DNA of 64,000 nt from Paragonimus skrjabini miyazakii (taxonomy: Eukaryota; Platyhelminthes; Trematoda; Plagiorchiida; Troglotrematidae), in contig JTDE01001114.1 of assembly GCA_014338405.1 (NCBI GenBank), forward strand, positions 1 through 64,000, written 5' to 3'. Position numbers and translations under genes: made by a program. This document shows positions 55,901 to 59,700 of this stretch, one piece after another; position 1 is the first letter of the stretch, and every line of letters starts with the position of its first letter. The notes under the pieces are model-generated. The model was given only the letters and a program-made list of their open reading frames with translations. It searched no databases and was not told the origin of the DNA.

Positions 55901-56751
55901 TTGTTGCTAGCGGATGCAAATGATTACCCCGACCTTAACGATTGTCAGTTTGCTAAATCACTCCATCTGAGAGACTTTTCGAAAGTTTCGAGCTGGTAAA
56001 GTGAAACTCAGCTCAGAATATCTTGCTGAAAAACGATAAGATCGAGAAAACCCGTGAAACAACTACTGTGAAAACGAATACATCTCTTTTAAGGGCAACA
56101 ATTACACATCAATGCGTGAAAGGTGCAGCCGAACGTGCAGGCTCAGTGGCACGTATATTAAATATATTATGCGCTGTTCTCTGTGAGTTTGGATGATTTT
56201 TCTTCCGAAAATAACTCAGGGAATAAAAATTTAGAAAAATGAAACATTATTTGCATCTTATTCAGTTAAACAAGCTAACGCTCCATAATATGTTCGTGAT
56301 ACCTTAACAAAACTAATGAATAGATTTCTAGACGGTCAGGAAACCATTCTACAAAGTACACTTCAGATTTAAAAACATAACGTTGTTTCCGTTTGTTACG
56401 TATAGTTCCGATTTCTGCTCAGTATTATTCAATCCAGACATTTACGATCTCAATTTGTATCAGCATATTACAAATTGATTTGCTTCCTTCACCAGCTTTG
56501 TATTTAGAAAACAGTTTTTCCTAACCAATTAAGTAGTGTTTTATAAAACATGGTAGAAAATTGATAGGAAATGTTGATTTTATTAGTTTATGGAAATCTT
56601 AGACGTCTTTCTAATCTTTATTTTACTATCTGTTTAGTTGTCTAACCAGGCTTCCAATTCCGTACTGAAAGGCACTTTCAATGCGACAATGACCAATCCA
56701 TACTCAACGCTAGAGCATATTACGGAGCCACCTACCGTGAGAGTCACGTAA
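1742..56751 (+). CDS. STPG2: STPG2, sperm-tail PG-rich repeat-containing protein 2 (spliced, 10 exons)
   Basis: Spliced CDS: 1742-1972, 13100-13288, 17645-17848, 21121-21303, 27176-27289, 32023-32158, 44078-44361, 49358-49535, 51742-51860, 56638-56751. These total 1752 nt, or 583 residues plus stop, with no internal stop. I count twelve PG-type motifs, at about residues 21-26 (VGPGSY), 61-67, 96-102, 184-189, 222-227, 271-277, 316-322, 350-357, 411-417, 449-455, 505-511 and 539-545. The start MYDR, the GYAPFNSL segment (39-46), the VPSIPS...GY segment (152-164) and the C-terminal LKGTFNAT are features I associate with animal STPG2. The vertebrate protein is nearer 460 residues, so this one is longer. 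STPGR/SHIPPO-type proteins are linked to axonemal microtubules of sperm and cilia; STPG2's own molecular role is poorly known. All introns are phase 0 except introns 6 and 8 (phase 1). Homology rests on recalled family motifs, not a search. Confidence 0.92.
1998..2821. repeat. Cluster of palindromes and short-loop hairpins
   Basis: Directly visible structures: a perfect 16-mer GATCAATCGATTGATC near 2001; a 34-bp palindrome with one mismatched pair (2112-2145, centre GTTAAC); GCTTTCGAAAGC near 2227; a hairpin with 9-bp arms at 2370-2378/2385-2393; an adjacent hairpin with 9-bp arms GCAGGTTGC/GCAACCTGC at 2392-2400/2431-2439 enclosing a CGTAC/GTACG pair; and 9-bp arms ACCATGCAT/ATGCATGGT at 2794-2802/2812-2820. 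Several lie inside, or split, an RTE 3' fragment, so part of this is probably a fold-back type insertion. Confidence 0.7.
2179..3080 (+). mobile_element. RTE-type non-LTR retrotransposon 3'-end fragment, split by an insertion
   Basis: Positions 2179-2342 match the 3' UTR of the larger copies (GGAAGCTGTCTTG..., the AAGGTG/CACCTT hairpin at 2301-2316, TTGATGTTG). The match resumes near 2955 (GTTCCCGTCTCC, the polypyrimidine block, then the terminal CATCAGTGTGAA). It ends at about 3078 in an ATC repeat, whereas other copies end in ATGATG. Roughly 600 bases between the two parts are unrelated and hairpin-rich, consistent with a later insertion. Confidence 0.7.
3305..3415 (+). repeat. Short repeat ending in the RTE 3' terminus and ATGATGATG tail
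   Basis: Positions 3373-3412 read GTGAATCACTAATATACTGCTGTC followed by ATGATGATGATG, equivalent to the 3' terminus of the RTE family. The preceding segment (GCTCAGTGGAGCAGTCATGGTCCTC) differs from the other copies but has a weak relative near 5710-5775. Probably a related element or a recombinant end. Confidence 0.45.
4340..4865 (+). mobile_element. Diverged RTE-type 3'-end fragment
   Basis: Starts in the C-terminal coding region: the plus strand spells a decayed version of the LRWLGHVLRMPANRL segment with stops. It passes through the GCCGTAAGGAAGCC block (4614 onward) and a degenerate GTTTGCAAACTG, and ends in GGATAATGGTGGTGGTGATG near 4864. Much more diverged than the copies at 23 and 39 kb, so older. 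Confidence 0.6.
6840..7210 (+). pseudogene. Penelope-like element reverse transcriptase remnant
   Basis: In the frame starting at 6979 the sequence reads EPLFAEIFMTQLGNEQL, equivalent to the GP-LADIFM segment of Penelope-like RT. After a stop, the frame from 7051 reads NFYKRYVSDMLFVLDNKVKL, then LDFLDIY, the downstream RT motifs. The catalytic YVDD is YVSD here (7066-7077), and stops and a frame change are present, so it is dead. A 128-codon plus ORF at 6636-7022 overlaps it in a shifted frame and is not a gene. Confidence 0.7.
13100..13288 (+). CDS. STPG2: STPG2 exon 2 (residues 78-140)
   Basis: The acceptor is a pyrimidine-rich stretch ending in TTCAG at 13099. The donor is GTAAGC at 13289. 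The exon is 189 nt, phase 0 to phase 0, and the frame set by the QGPGPDAY repeat (residues 95-102) matches exon 1 exactly. Two other AGs just downstream (13110, 13116) would break the frame. The exon is too short to appear as a long ORF and was found from the PG motif and splice borders. Confidence 0.88.
13289..17644 (+). other. STPG2 intron 2
   Basis: A 4.4 kb intron. Apart from an RTE 3' fragment at 13.68-13.89 kb, I see only AT-rich unique sequence and short ORFs (for example 14360-14545, 15978-16190) without recognisable similarity. Confidence 0.8.
13683..13886 (+). mobile_element. RTE-type element, 5'-truncated 3' terminus
   Basis: Only the last ~200 bases of the element: the hairpin (13690-13705), TTTTTTAGTGGTTAGGTCCCC, the polypyrimidine block, GTGTGGCAGTTAAGCATCAG, and a terminal run of ATG trinucleotides with one ATA interruption. 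Extreme 5' truncation is normal for target-primed reverse transcription. Confidence 0.8.
17645..17848 (+). CDS. STPG2: STPG2 exon 3 (residues 141-208)
   Basis: The acceptor is TTTTTCATTTCAACACAG ending at 17644; the donor is GTAAGC at 17849. The exon is 204 nt and phase 0 on both sides. It encodes VPSIPSGNFVHGYEEGPDG followed shortly by LGPAFY, the pattern I associate with this region of animal STPG2. A second AG at 17673 would give the wrong phase after exon 2, so the upstream acceptor is chosen. Confidence 0.9.
19370..19535 (-). repeat. tRNA-like/hammerhead repeat, minus copy (locus C left arm)
   Basis: The reverse complement carries a B-box-like GAGTTATAGTCC, a degenerate hammerhead (TTGACAA in place of CTGACGA, but GCGAAACTCGAGTC intact) and the family tail (CCGACTG...GATCACTTATGG). 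It faces the plus copy starting about ten bases away, giving a long hairpin. Confidence 0.75.
19545..19788 (+). repeat. tRNA-like/hammerhead repeat, plus copy (locus C right arm)
   Basis: A-box-like CGGCGCAGCGG, B-box AGTTCTAGTCC, a decayed hammerhead at 19617-19665 and the full tail ending CCCCGACTACTCATCAGCAA. The ribozyme core has C3 to U and G8 to A changes, so it should be inactive. The left arm shares the same two changes. Confidence 0.8.
21121..21303 (+). CDS. STPG2: STPG2 exon 4 (residues 209-269)
   Basis: A pyrimidine-rich acceptor ends TCTTAG at 21120; the donor is GTAAGT at 21304. The exon is 183 nt, phase 0. It carries the IGPGQYEP repeat (222-229) and a charged segment ending VPRFIEKVVQEVNKL that resembles the equivalent stretch of vertebrate STPG2. 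The frame is open upstream of the first internal Met, consistent with an internal exon rather than a start at 21139. Confidence 0.9.
21313..21412. other. Assembly gap (100 N)
   Basis: Exactly 100 N, the usual placeholder for a gap of unknown size. It starts nine bases after the last base of exon 4, so intron 4's true length is unknown. Any apparent ORF across it is meaningless. Confidence 0.99.
22148..23374 (-). mobile_element. Penelope-like retroelement, RT C-terminal half plus GIY-YIG endonuclease
   Basis: One open frame from 23227 to 22148 (359 codons counted from a GTG), with coding sense continuing upstream to about 23300 (NLKELLLFCTSNIQFQFNGE) before a stop or frameshift. RT motifs: GVAMGSPVGPVLADIFM, catalytic YVDD (residues 40-43), then INGRMSFLDV. 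The C-terminal GIY-YIG domain at about 230-285 shows CCCGSVYIGR, EHFPAWL and a final CNRH. The RT plus GIY-YIG fusion is diagnostic of Penelope-like elements. The N-terminal part is missing, so the copy is 5'-truncated or disrupted by the RTE insertion next to it. The retained part has no stop, suggesting a fairly young copy. Confidence 0.9.
23663..24080 (-). pseudogene. RTE-type ORF C-terminus, out of frame after the deletion
   Basis: From about 24080 downward the minus strand reads VFDHRCLRSIARIGWHQR, then LRWLGHVLRMP and a Trp-rich basic tail ending CCRCLAELSVK, the usual C-terminus of RTE ORFs. It is in a different frame from the endonuclease ORF because of the internal deletion. It matches the copy at 39.4-39.8 kb closely. 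Confidence 0.85.
24087..25805 (-). CDS. RTE-type apurinic-like endonuclease / start of RT ORF (truncated)
   Basis: A 572-codon ORF. The exonuclease-endonuclease-phosphatase domain covers about residues 7-275, with the expected catalytic positions: FNVRT (Asn14), SETR (Glu43), SAYAPT (Tyr131), GDMNAQVG (Asp167, Asn169), QIDHI (Asp238) and SDHALV (Asp264-His265). A basic linker (RRDIRRKLKRSLKAD) leads to the first RT block (NKAAGPDDLVPALF, then ISLTPVISR). It then runs through the deletion junction into GISGI and a stop. In life it would nick target DNA for retrotransposition. The endonuclease half looks intact, but the RT is lost, so the copy is not autonomous. Confidence 0.88.
   Translation of the reverse strand: MLRPRMRINIGAFNVRTLKQIGQQAALARTLDSLHVDVCCISETRIQDSSQRMELTAPALSTRYWLYTSGDSTAAVTGQAGVGIVLSSTAAASLIDWIPVNSRLCAVRLAGSVKTNSRRKTFRNLFIVSAYAPTDCSDVGVKDAFYSDLAALLRSTRSSDIVVLAGDMNAQVGRLGEGESSLGGKFGIASYRSDNGERLLQLCAEYKLFLASTSFRHRSRHCYTWRPPAPNQAWSQIDHIAVSYRWRGSIQDCRSYWSTYLDSDHALVCCRFVLRFAGQRTRRQQRLAVEKLALPSVKHKYQTSLESRLCGNLFEDPSSCWTQISQAIQKAGTIACGIGVHKFDKHWISEESLELLEARRKIPPGSSHNKSRRDIRRKLKRSLKADREAWLLEKVKEMEIAFASGNSGKLFKLIRATGPKRPSVSEAINEADGTLIYNKSRRLERWAEHFEGQFSWPPASTLLPPQTSDVMPWSVDLEPPTETEVRNCISALNRNKAAGPDDLVPALFKEGGEVLVETLTQLFQLVWSTETIPPCWGHAIIVPIFKKGIRSSCENHRGISLTPVISRGISGI
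27176..27289 (+). CDS. STPG2: STPG2 exon 5 (residues 270-307)
   Basis: The acceptor TATTTCAG ends at 27175; the donor is GTAAGT at 27290. The exon is 114 nt, phase 0 on both sides. It has a degenerate repeat, FPSPATY (271-277), and ends in APFNVEAE, which joins smoothly to the RFKED opening of exon 6 (an APF...ERF pattern typical between PG repeats). Confidence 0.87.
29190..30310 (-). pseudogene. Penelope-like retroelement, decayed copy of a second lineage
   Basis: Reading right to left in shifting frames: MMISFDIKSLFTKVPL (RT motif near 30190-30230), FYRQIDGVDIGSSLGPVLVDIFM near 30000-30060, KRYVNDIFCV (catalytic YVDD changed to YVND) near 29920, then PKRGLVRAV near 29690 equivalent to the PLSLKRGLTNRAK block. 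A GIY-YIG-like tail, EFTSTYGVKSFGRTVRT then DYIPKWL, lies at 29230-29330. Several stops and frameshifts are present. Residues differ enough from the 22 kb copy to imply another family. Confidence 0.8.
30722..31118 (+). mobile_element. RTE-type 3'-end fragment
   Basis: Begins in the end of the coding region (GGGCTGGAGCTGTCGCGACT, the PGWSPRDSE segment). It runs through GGAAGCTGTCTTGCTGATGACG, the hairpin at 30916-30931 and the polypyrimidine block, and ends in ATGATGATGATGATGGTGATG. Length and order match the 23 kb copy read on the opposite strand. Confidence 0.85.
32023..32158 (+). CDS. STPG2: STPG2 exon 6 (residues 308-352 plus one base)
   Basis: The acceptor TTTGTTTTCAG ends at 32022; the donor CAG/GTAAGT is at 32159. 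The exon is 136 nt and ends in phase 1. It contains TPGPNVY (316-322) and ends in RGP, the first half of the next PG repeat. The split codon (G plus CT from exon 7) gives Ala353, completing RGPAPNAY. The joining of a repeat across two exons strongly supports both borders. Confidence 0.9.
32427..33062 (+). mobile_element. RTE-type 3'-end fragment including the ORF C-terminus
   Basis: Starts at GTTAGGAAGCGGGCATTTATTAG, equivalent to the VRKRVFGTDCQ segment. It reads RLHRLRCLGHVVRTLPSRP in one frame, then decays, continues through the 3' UTR hairpin (32872-32887) and ends in ATGATGATGATGGTGACGAT. A 85-codon ORF at 32352-32609 is this remnant, not a gene. Confidence 0.82.
34130..34637 (+). mobile_element. 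Highly diverged RTE-type 3'-end fragment
   Basis: The plus strand reads RGRLAKVARRRRKMKSVNNGL, then PPGRDHYDS, a worn version of the WRKVRGGQ...RRQMKSFTKGL...PGWSPRDSE segment. TGCTTGCTGATAATGACTTACTTCCA and GTTTGTTTCTGGG follow in the right order. The end is GACGACGATGATAATGAC near 34635. Confidence 0.55.
35690..35830 (-). repeat. Possible retroposon C-terminal scrap
   Basis: The minus strand contains ALHGLRRFNHLLRMPFECLSH, similar in spacing to the LHLHRLRWLGHVLRMPTGRLSH block of the RTE copies. No other part of the element is recognisable around it, so this rests on one short block. Confidence 0.3.
36090..36265 (-). repeat. Degenerate tRNA-like/hammerhead repeat
   Basis: On the minus strand: a B-box-like GTTCAGATCCCGGTCATAGCAAGGATA, then a worn ribozyme region keeping GAAATCGAGTCTAAAGC but lacking the CTGACGA core. 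An old copy of the family seen intact at 38.7 and 47.3 kb. Confidence 0.55.
38045..38557 (-). repeat. tRNA-like/hammerhead repeat, about 1.2 tandem units (locus A, minus)
   Basis: Read on the minus strand from 38557: it starts just after a ribozyme position (CCAAGGGGCCGACTGGAAAG), runs through CCCCGACTACTCATCAGTAA, the GCCTAGCAGGTTTAATGAG linker, the worn A box (GGAGTAGTGG), a B-box-like GAATTCTAGTTTC, a complete hammerhead (38119-38163) and the next tail to 38045. This fixes the order of parts and a unit length near 430 bp. Confidence 0.82.
38119..38163 (-). ncRNA. Type I hammerhead ribozyme (minus strand)
   Basis: On the minus strand: stem I GCGCTA pairing with TAGTGC (one G-U), core CTGACGA, stem II GCTT/GAGC closing a six-base loop, GAAA, a minimal stem III (one C-G pair plus the A-U pair, loop TCGA), and cleavage triplet GTC with the cut between 38125 and 38124. 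All invariant core bases are present. It differs from the 47.3 kb copy in stems I and II, but pairing is kept. Confidence 0.85.
38656..38705 (+). promoter_or_regulatory. tRNA-like RNA polymerase III internal promoter (A and B boxes)
   Basis: TGGCACAGTGG fits the A-box consensus TRGYNNARNGG; 28 bases later AGTTCTAGTCC is one or two changes from the B-box consensus GGTTCRANYCC. Spacing is tRNA-like. It lies upstream of the ribozyme as in a tRNA-derived SINE. Confidence 0.7.
38724..38768 (+). ncRNA. Type I hammerhead ribozyme (plus strand, STPG2 intron 6)
   Basis: Stem I GCATTA/TAGTGC (one U-G), core CTGACGA, stem II GCTCT/AGAGC with loop AATG, GAAA, minimal stem III with loop TCGA, and cleavage triplet GTC (cut after 38762). 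All invariant bases are present. It lies in the sense orientation of STPG2, so it would also be present in the pre-mRNA. Confidence 0.88.
39118..41285 (-). mobile_element. RTE-type non-LTR retrotransposon, 5'-truncated, RT core retained
   Basis: From 41285 the minus strand enters at the basic linker (RRDICRKLKRSLKAD), so the endonuclease is missing. It continues through RT blocks and the ORF C-terminus to the 3' UTR hairpin (39288-39303), ending in a short ATG-type tail near 39120. It is the only copy here that still covers the RT core, and serves as the reference for the deletion in the 23-25 kb copy. Confidence 0.87.
39554..41285 (-). pseudogene. RTE-type reverse transcriptase, frameshifted
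   Basis: Minus-strand pieces in order: linker (41285-40983), ISLTPVISRVLVFVILRRL and EEHAGFRPSRGC (40816-40600), then GVRQGCSLSPFLFNFVMDEI (about 40390-40290). The catalytic YADD site reads HTED at 40215-40226 and is followed by a frameshift. LLFDNFQTAQ opens the next piece (40207-39764), with LYGSETWTL and VFDHWRLRSIARIG, then the LRWLGHVLRMP tail. RT activity is therefore lost. In an intact element this part would copy the RNA at the nicked target. Confidence 0.85.
44078..44361 (+). CDS. STPG2: STPG2 exon 7 (residues 353-447)
   Basis: The acceptor is CTCCCAAG ending at 44077; the donor is TCG/GTATGG at 44362. The exon is 284 nt, entering in phase 1 and leaving in phase 0. It completes RGPAPNAY, then carries IPFNSTAKRF (381-390) and TPGPGHY (411-417). 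This is the longest exon. Its Lys/Thr/Ser-rich content and spacing are normal for the family. It is flanked in introns 6 and 7 by complementary copies of the hammerhead repeat. Confidence 0.9.
44840..45560. repeat. Degenerate (ATC/GTC/TTC)n trinucleotide tract
   Basis: About 720 bases dominated by ATC, GTC, TTC and AAC-type triplets with very few G on the plus strand. Fragments such as CATCATCATC and GTCATCATC recur throughout. Any ORF here (for example 45008-45229) is an Ile/Val-rich artefact of the repeat. It may be an expanded, decayed RTE tail, since those tails are ATG/CAT repeats. Confidence 0.8.
46862..46993 (-). repeat. tRNA-like repeat, minus fragment (locus B left arm)
   Basis: The reverse complement contains A box TGGTGCAGTGG and B box GGTTCAAGTCC. 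It matches 47148-47281 with few differences over about 130 bases, including the shared GAACAGCGTGTCCGTG variant not present at 38 kb. It stops just before the ribozyme. Confidence 0.85.
47207..47261 (+). promoter_or_regulatory. tRNA-like RNA polymerase III internal promoter (A and B boxes)
   Basis: TGGCGCAGTGG (47207-47217) and GGTTCAAGTCC (47251-47261) fit the A- and B-box consensus exactly. The surrounding 70 bases do not fold as a full tRNA, so this is tRNA-derived rather than a tRNA gene. Confidence 0.8.
47280..47324 (+). ncRNA. Type I hammerhead ribozyme (plus strand, STPG2 intron 7)
   Basis: The best copy. Stem I GCACTA (47280-47285) pairs perfectly with TAGTGC (47319-47324). Core CTGACGA (47286-47292); stem II GCTCT/AGAGC (47293-47297/47302-47306) with loop AATG; GAAA (47307-47310); stem III reduced to C311-G316 plus A310-T317 with loop TCGA; cleavage after GTC at 47318. 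Hammerheads with such minimal stem III are known from Penelope-like elements, and schistosome Sm-alpha retroposons also pair a pol III promoter with a hammerhead. Confidence 0.9.
48608..48820 (-). repeat. Possible LTR-retrotransposon (Gypsy-like) integrase tail remnant
   Basis: A small GC-richer island. The minus strand reads HGPNLKYVCVDQLKISTRATPP and then a Pro-rich tail, loosely resembling the VSVDRLKP block and Pro-rich end of Gypsy-type integrases. Only one short block supports it. No LTRs, RT or primer-binding site were seen. Confidence 0.25.
49358..49535 (+). CDS. STPG2: STPG2 exon 8 (residues 448-506 plus one base)
   Basis: The acceptor CTGTTTTTCAG ends at 49357; the donor CAG/GTGGGA is at 49536. 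The exon is 178 nt, phase 0 in and phase 1 out. It carries APPPGTYDVAKSFD (449-462), then a Pro-rich linker and SSDRFD. It ends in NLP, with the Gly codon split with exon 9 to form LPGPSDY. The exon lies inside a 190-codon antisense ORF, which is a shadow. Confidence 0.9.
49536..51741 (+). other. STPG2 intron 8
   Basis: The shortest intron, 2.2 kb. It contains a rearranged fragment of the tRNA-like repeat (50.64-50.91 kb). The rest shows only short ORFs without recognisable similarity. Confidence 0.8.
50640..50910 (-). repeat. Rearranged, worn tRNA-like repeat fragment (locus D)
   Basis: On the minus strand: a worn A box (CAGTGGCGCGG), a B-box-like GGGCTCAAATC, and the linker (ATCGTCTC, then TTGAAATTAAC). 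The tail segment at about 50870-50905 (GTTCAACTCAACCAAATTCC) is in the opposite orientation, so the copy is a mosaic. The ribozyme is not recognisable. Confidence 0.6.
51742..51860 (+). CDS. STPG2: STPG2 exon 9 (residues 507-546)
   Basis: The acceptor TTTTCTTCAG ends at 51741; the donor AAA/GTATGT is at 51861. The exon is 119 nt, phase 1 in and phase 0 out. It completes GPSDY (507-511), then FQSERF and the last clear repeat, TPGPADY (539-545). Confidence 0.9.
51861..56637 (+). other. STPG2 intron 9
   Basis: A 4.8 kb AT-rich intron. I recognised no transposon, RNA gene or conserved ORF in it. Confidence 0.75.
56638..56751 (+). CDS. STPG2: STPG2 exon 10 (residues 547-583 and stop)
   Basis: The acceptor CTATCTGTTTAG ends at 56637. 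The exon is phase 0 and has 37 codons, then TAA at 56749-56751. It encodes a repeat-free C-terminus containing SVLKGTFNATMTNP, similar to the conserved LKGTFN tail of STPG2 proteins. No further in-frame exon is needed. Confidence 0.88.
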   Translation: MSNQASNSVLKGTFNATMTNPYSTLEHITEPPTVRVT

Positions 56752-59700
56752 AGCCCGAAGTTGCAGCGTTCAGATCCCGTTGTTTGGTTCCCTCTTGGTC
56801 GAATGATGGACATCAGCTAATCTGAGCTTGATTTCTTCTATCCATGTCACTTGAAAATAATGAATAGCTCCATGACCAGTTGTAATCTTTGTCAGGGTAT
56901 ATTGAACGTTTGCAAACTGTATGTGCTACATACAACTATTTTTGTTAGTTTTTATCATTTCACCATTAAAGCATGTCGATGTAAACGACAGCTTTAAGAA
57001 ATATGCCAAATTTATCCCACTGAGATTATCGTCAGTTCTATTAAATATTTCGTCTTTAGTGAATACTTCCGCAGTTGTTTAGGGATAGTATGTACAGAAA
57101 CGCTTTTGTATATTCCAGAAAAGAACGGAGAAATGTTCTACCGTACGATGTGATGTTCAAGGTCATTTCACTGCATCTTGTCAAGTGCATACTGCAGTGA
57201 AGCATTATTATGTCGCAATAGCAAAAAGCGATTGACTTCGTAAAACAGACGGACAAAACTGAATACACTAATCCAAGTCCAGAAACGACACACCCAGCTG
57301 GATACAATGATAAACGAATTGTTACGTGAATGTTTTTCTGCATAAAAAAGGATGATACCAGGTCTGCATTGTTACCGTTCTCATAATCCGTAGTACTCCG
57401 GTTACTTTTCAGTTAACGAATATGAATCGTCCCCGCAAAATTGATTTAGGGTCGACAGATCAGCAGATGCCCAGCAGTTGTTCCTGCTGACTGTCTGCCA
57501 ATTGTTATTCCCTTCACATCCGACTGGATCACATCGTTATGTCCAAGTTTGGTTGTGACTCACATAGGATTGTGTTCCTGGGCGTGATGGCAAAAGTCTG
57601 TCTATTTTGGCGATGTAGGTGTTCGAGCGCTCACAAATGAATCCATAAATACGAAATGATACTGACAGTGCATCACACTGTGACATAAAAAAGGGACTGA
57701 CACATTTGTGAATGGAGTAGATATACAACTGGCAACGAAGACCAGAATTAATCGGGTGATCCATTCTAGTGGCAAAATGAGTTCGAGACATTCCCTGTGT
57801 AATAATTAGGTTCTGCTTTGGAATTCTTTATGAGAACTGGATGTTTAGCATTTTCTTAACCTTTTTGAGAAAAATAACAACCACAGAAAAGGTGTCACAT
57901 CTTTTCTGTTGCTCTTACTCATGTATGTTTATATAATTAGAGCTTGTGACTTAGAAATTTGGGTTGGAACAAGTTAAATTAGTGTATACAGGAATTATCT
58001 GGGCAGTCCGCAGATCACTTGTACGCAATTAGTAATTGAACCTCAGAAAGCTGTGTAACTCCTCATGTATAATCAGAAAAATGCAGAGACAGATCATTTT
58101 TCTGACTTAAGTTTTCTTTCTTTCGAATACGTCCGTCATAACCGTGGCACTGAATCATACGCATGACAGGTTTTATTTCATGCGAACCCGCCTCGGCTAC
58201 TGGGTCGTTAATTGGCATGTTGCCATGCTGTTCTCATGGTAATAAACTGGTTTGATTGTTTGTTTCTTTGACGTTTCGGATTTCACTGCATGTTGTTCCG
58301 AATTGGCTGTAGGTACACCTGGCGCCAACCGGAGCGCCTTTGACGCTGTCCACTGAACAACGTCTTTCATTTGTGTACGTCACTTGACAATTGAAAGCAA
58401 GAGAGCAACAAAATTTTCTATCGGTCTACATCTAAATTATTCAGCGTGCATTTGTATAGCAGCTCAAGCTTCAACGGCAGAAATGTGACTATGACCGTCC
58501 CGTGCGGGAATACTTAGTTTTCAGAGAAAAACTATGTCTATTTTCTATTTGGTTATTGAAGTTTGGAAGATTTTTAAACAATAGTCTCTGCATAAAGAGG
58601 AAGAATTGGGTTTTAAACGTACTACTGCTTAGGGTGTTGTTGGCTTCAAGGTCTCAAAAGTACTACTTCCCCTTTGACCTTGTAAGACAACAGCCTATAT
58701 TTCCCGACCTTTTCTTTAAACAATTTTCATAAAAAAGCGTGCGTTAAGGAACCCGCCAATATTGATAGTCTCCAATCAATAGTCGATGATCATGCATTAT
58801 CCAAGTGTAACCATTAGAGTGTAGAAGTTCAGGAGTAATTAACCAACGGTTATAAAATGCATTATATCAACCATGAAGTACAATTCCATTAATTCAGCGC
58901 AATTGATTAATTAATTTCGCAAGATATACTGTGTATTTAAACGACATCATAATGCACACAGTGAAAAAAACGGTTTACCGAAGCGACGTGGTATAATTCA
59001 CGAGGAGCGATAAGCACGATTGGGATTATATTCTTCACTCAAATCACTAACGTAAAATACCTGCTGGCAGTAATATTGTTATAAACTGAAAGTAATAGTT
59101 ATTCAAGGTCGTGTGGTCAAATGTTAATATCAAGAAACGAAGAGTTTGTGCTAAACAATACAGATGTATCTTCAACCACAAGTTACACGGTTTTGCATGT
59201 GAATAGTATGATTTTAGAGTGGAAAATCGGCATCACCATTTAATTTTAGTTTAAGTACAGCCAAAAAACTTGAAATTTTTTCACGTATTCGTCACGGCAC
59301 TTTCGGGATATGCAGACACAGTGGAGTAATATTATGAAGGTGAGTAAATTCGTTTACTCTATGACATTACTAGTTGCTACTTATACTTTGACTGCCTCGT
59401 AATCGTGAAAAATGGACAGCCAAGCAAGATTTACCGTAGAAGGAATAGAAAAGCAATTGAATATAAAAGACAATAACCATGGTAGCAAATAAAAGTTATC
59501 CCAAACAGTTTCTTAAAAGACAGGTGGGATGAGTTATCAGTCAACTTTCAAAGACACAGAGAATGGAAAATCGCTGCTGTTAATCTGTTCAAGGAAGTGT
59601 AGCGGATCTAAACGCTATATACAGTTCAAGTGTTAACACGAAATCCAAATAGTGATAAAAAGTGGAAACAACTGACTCACAGTAGTTCGTGAAGGCGCGT

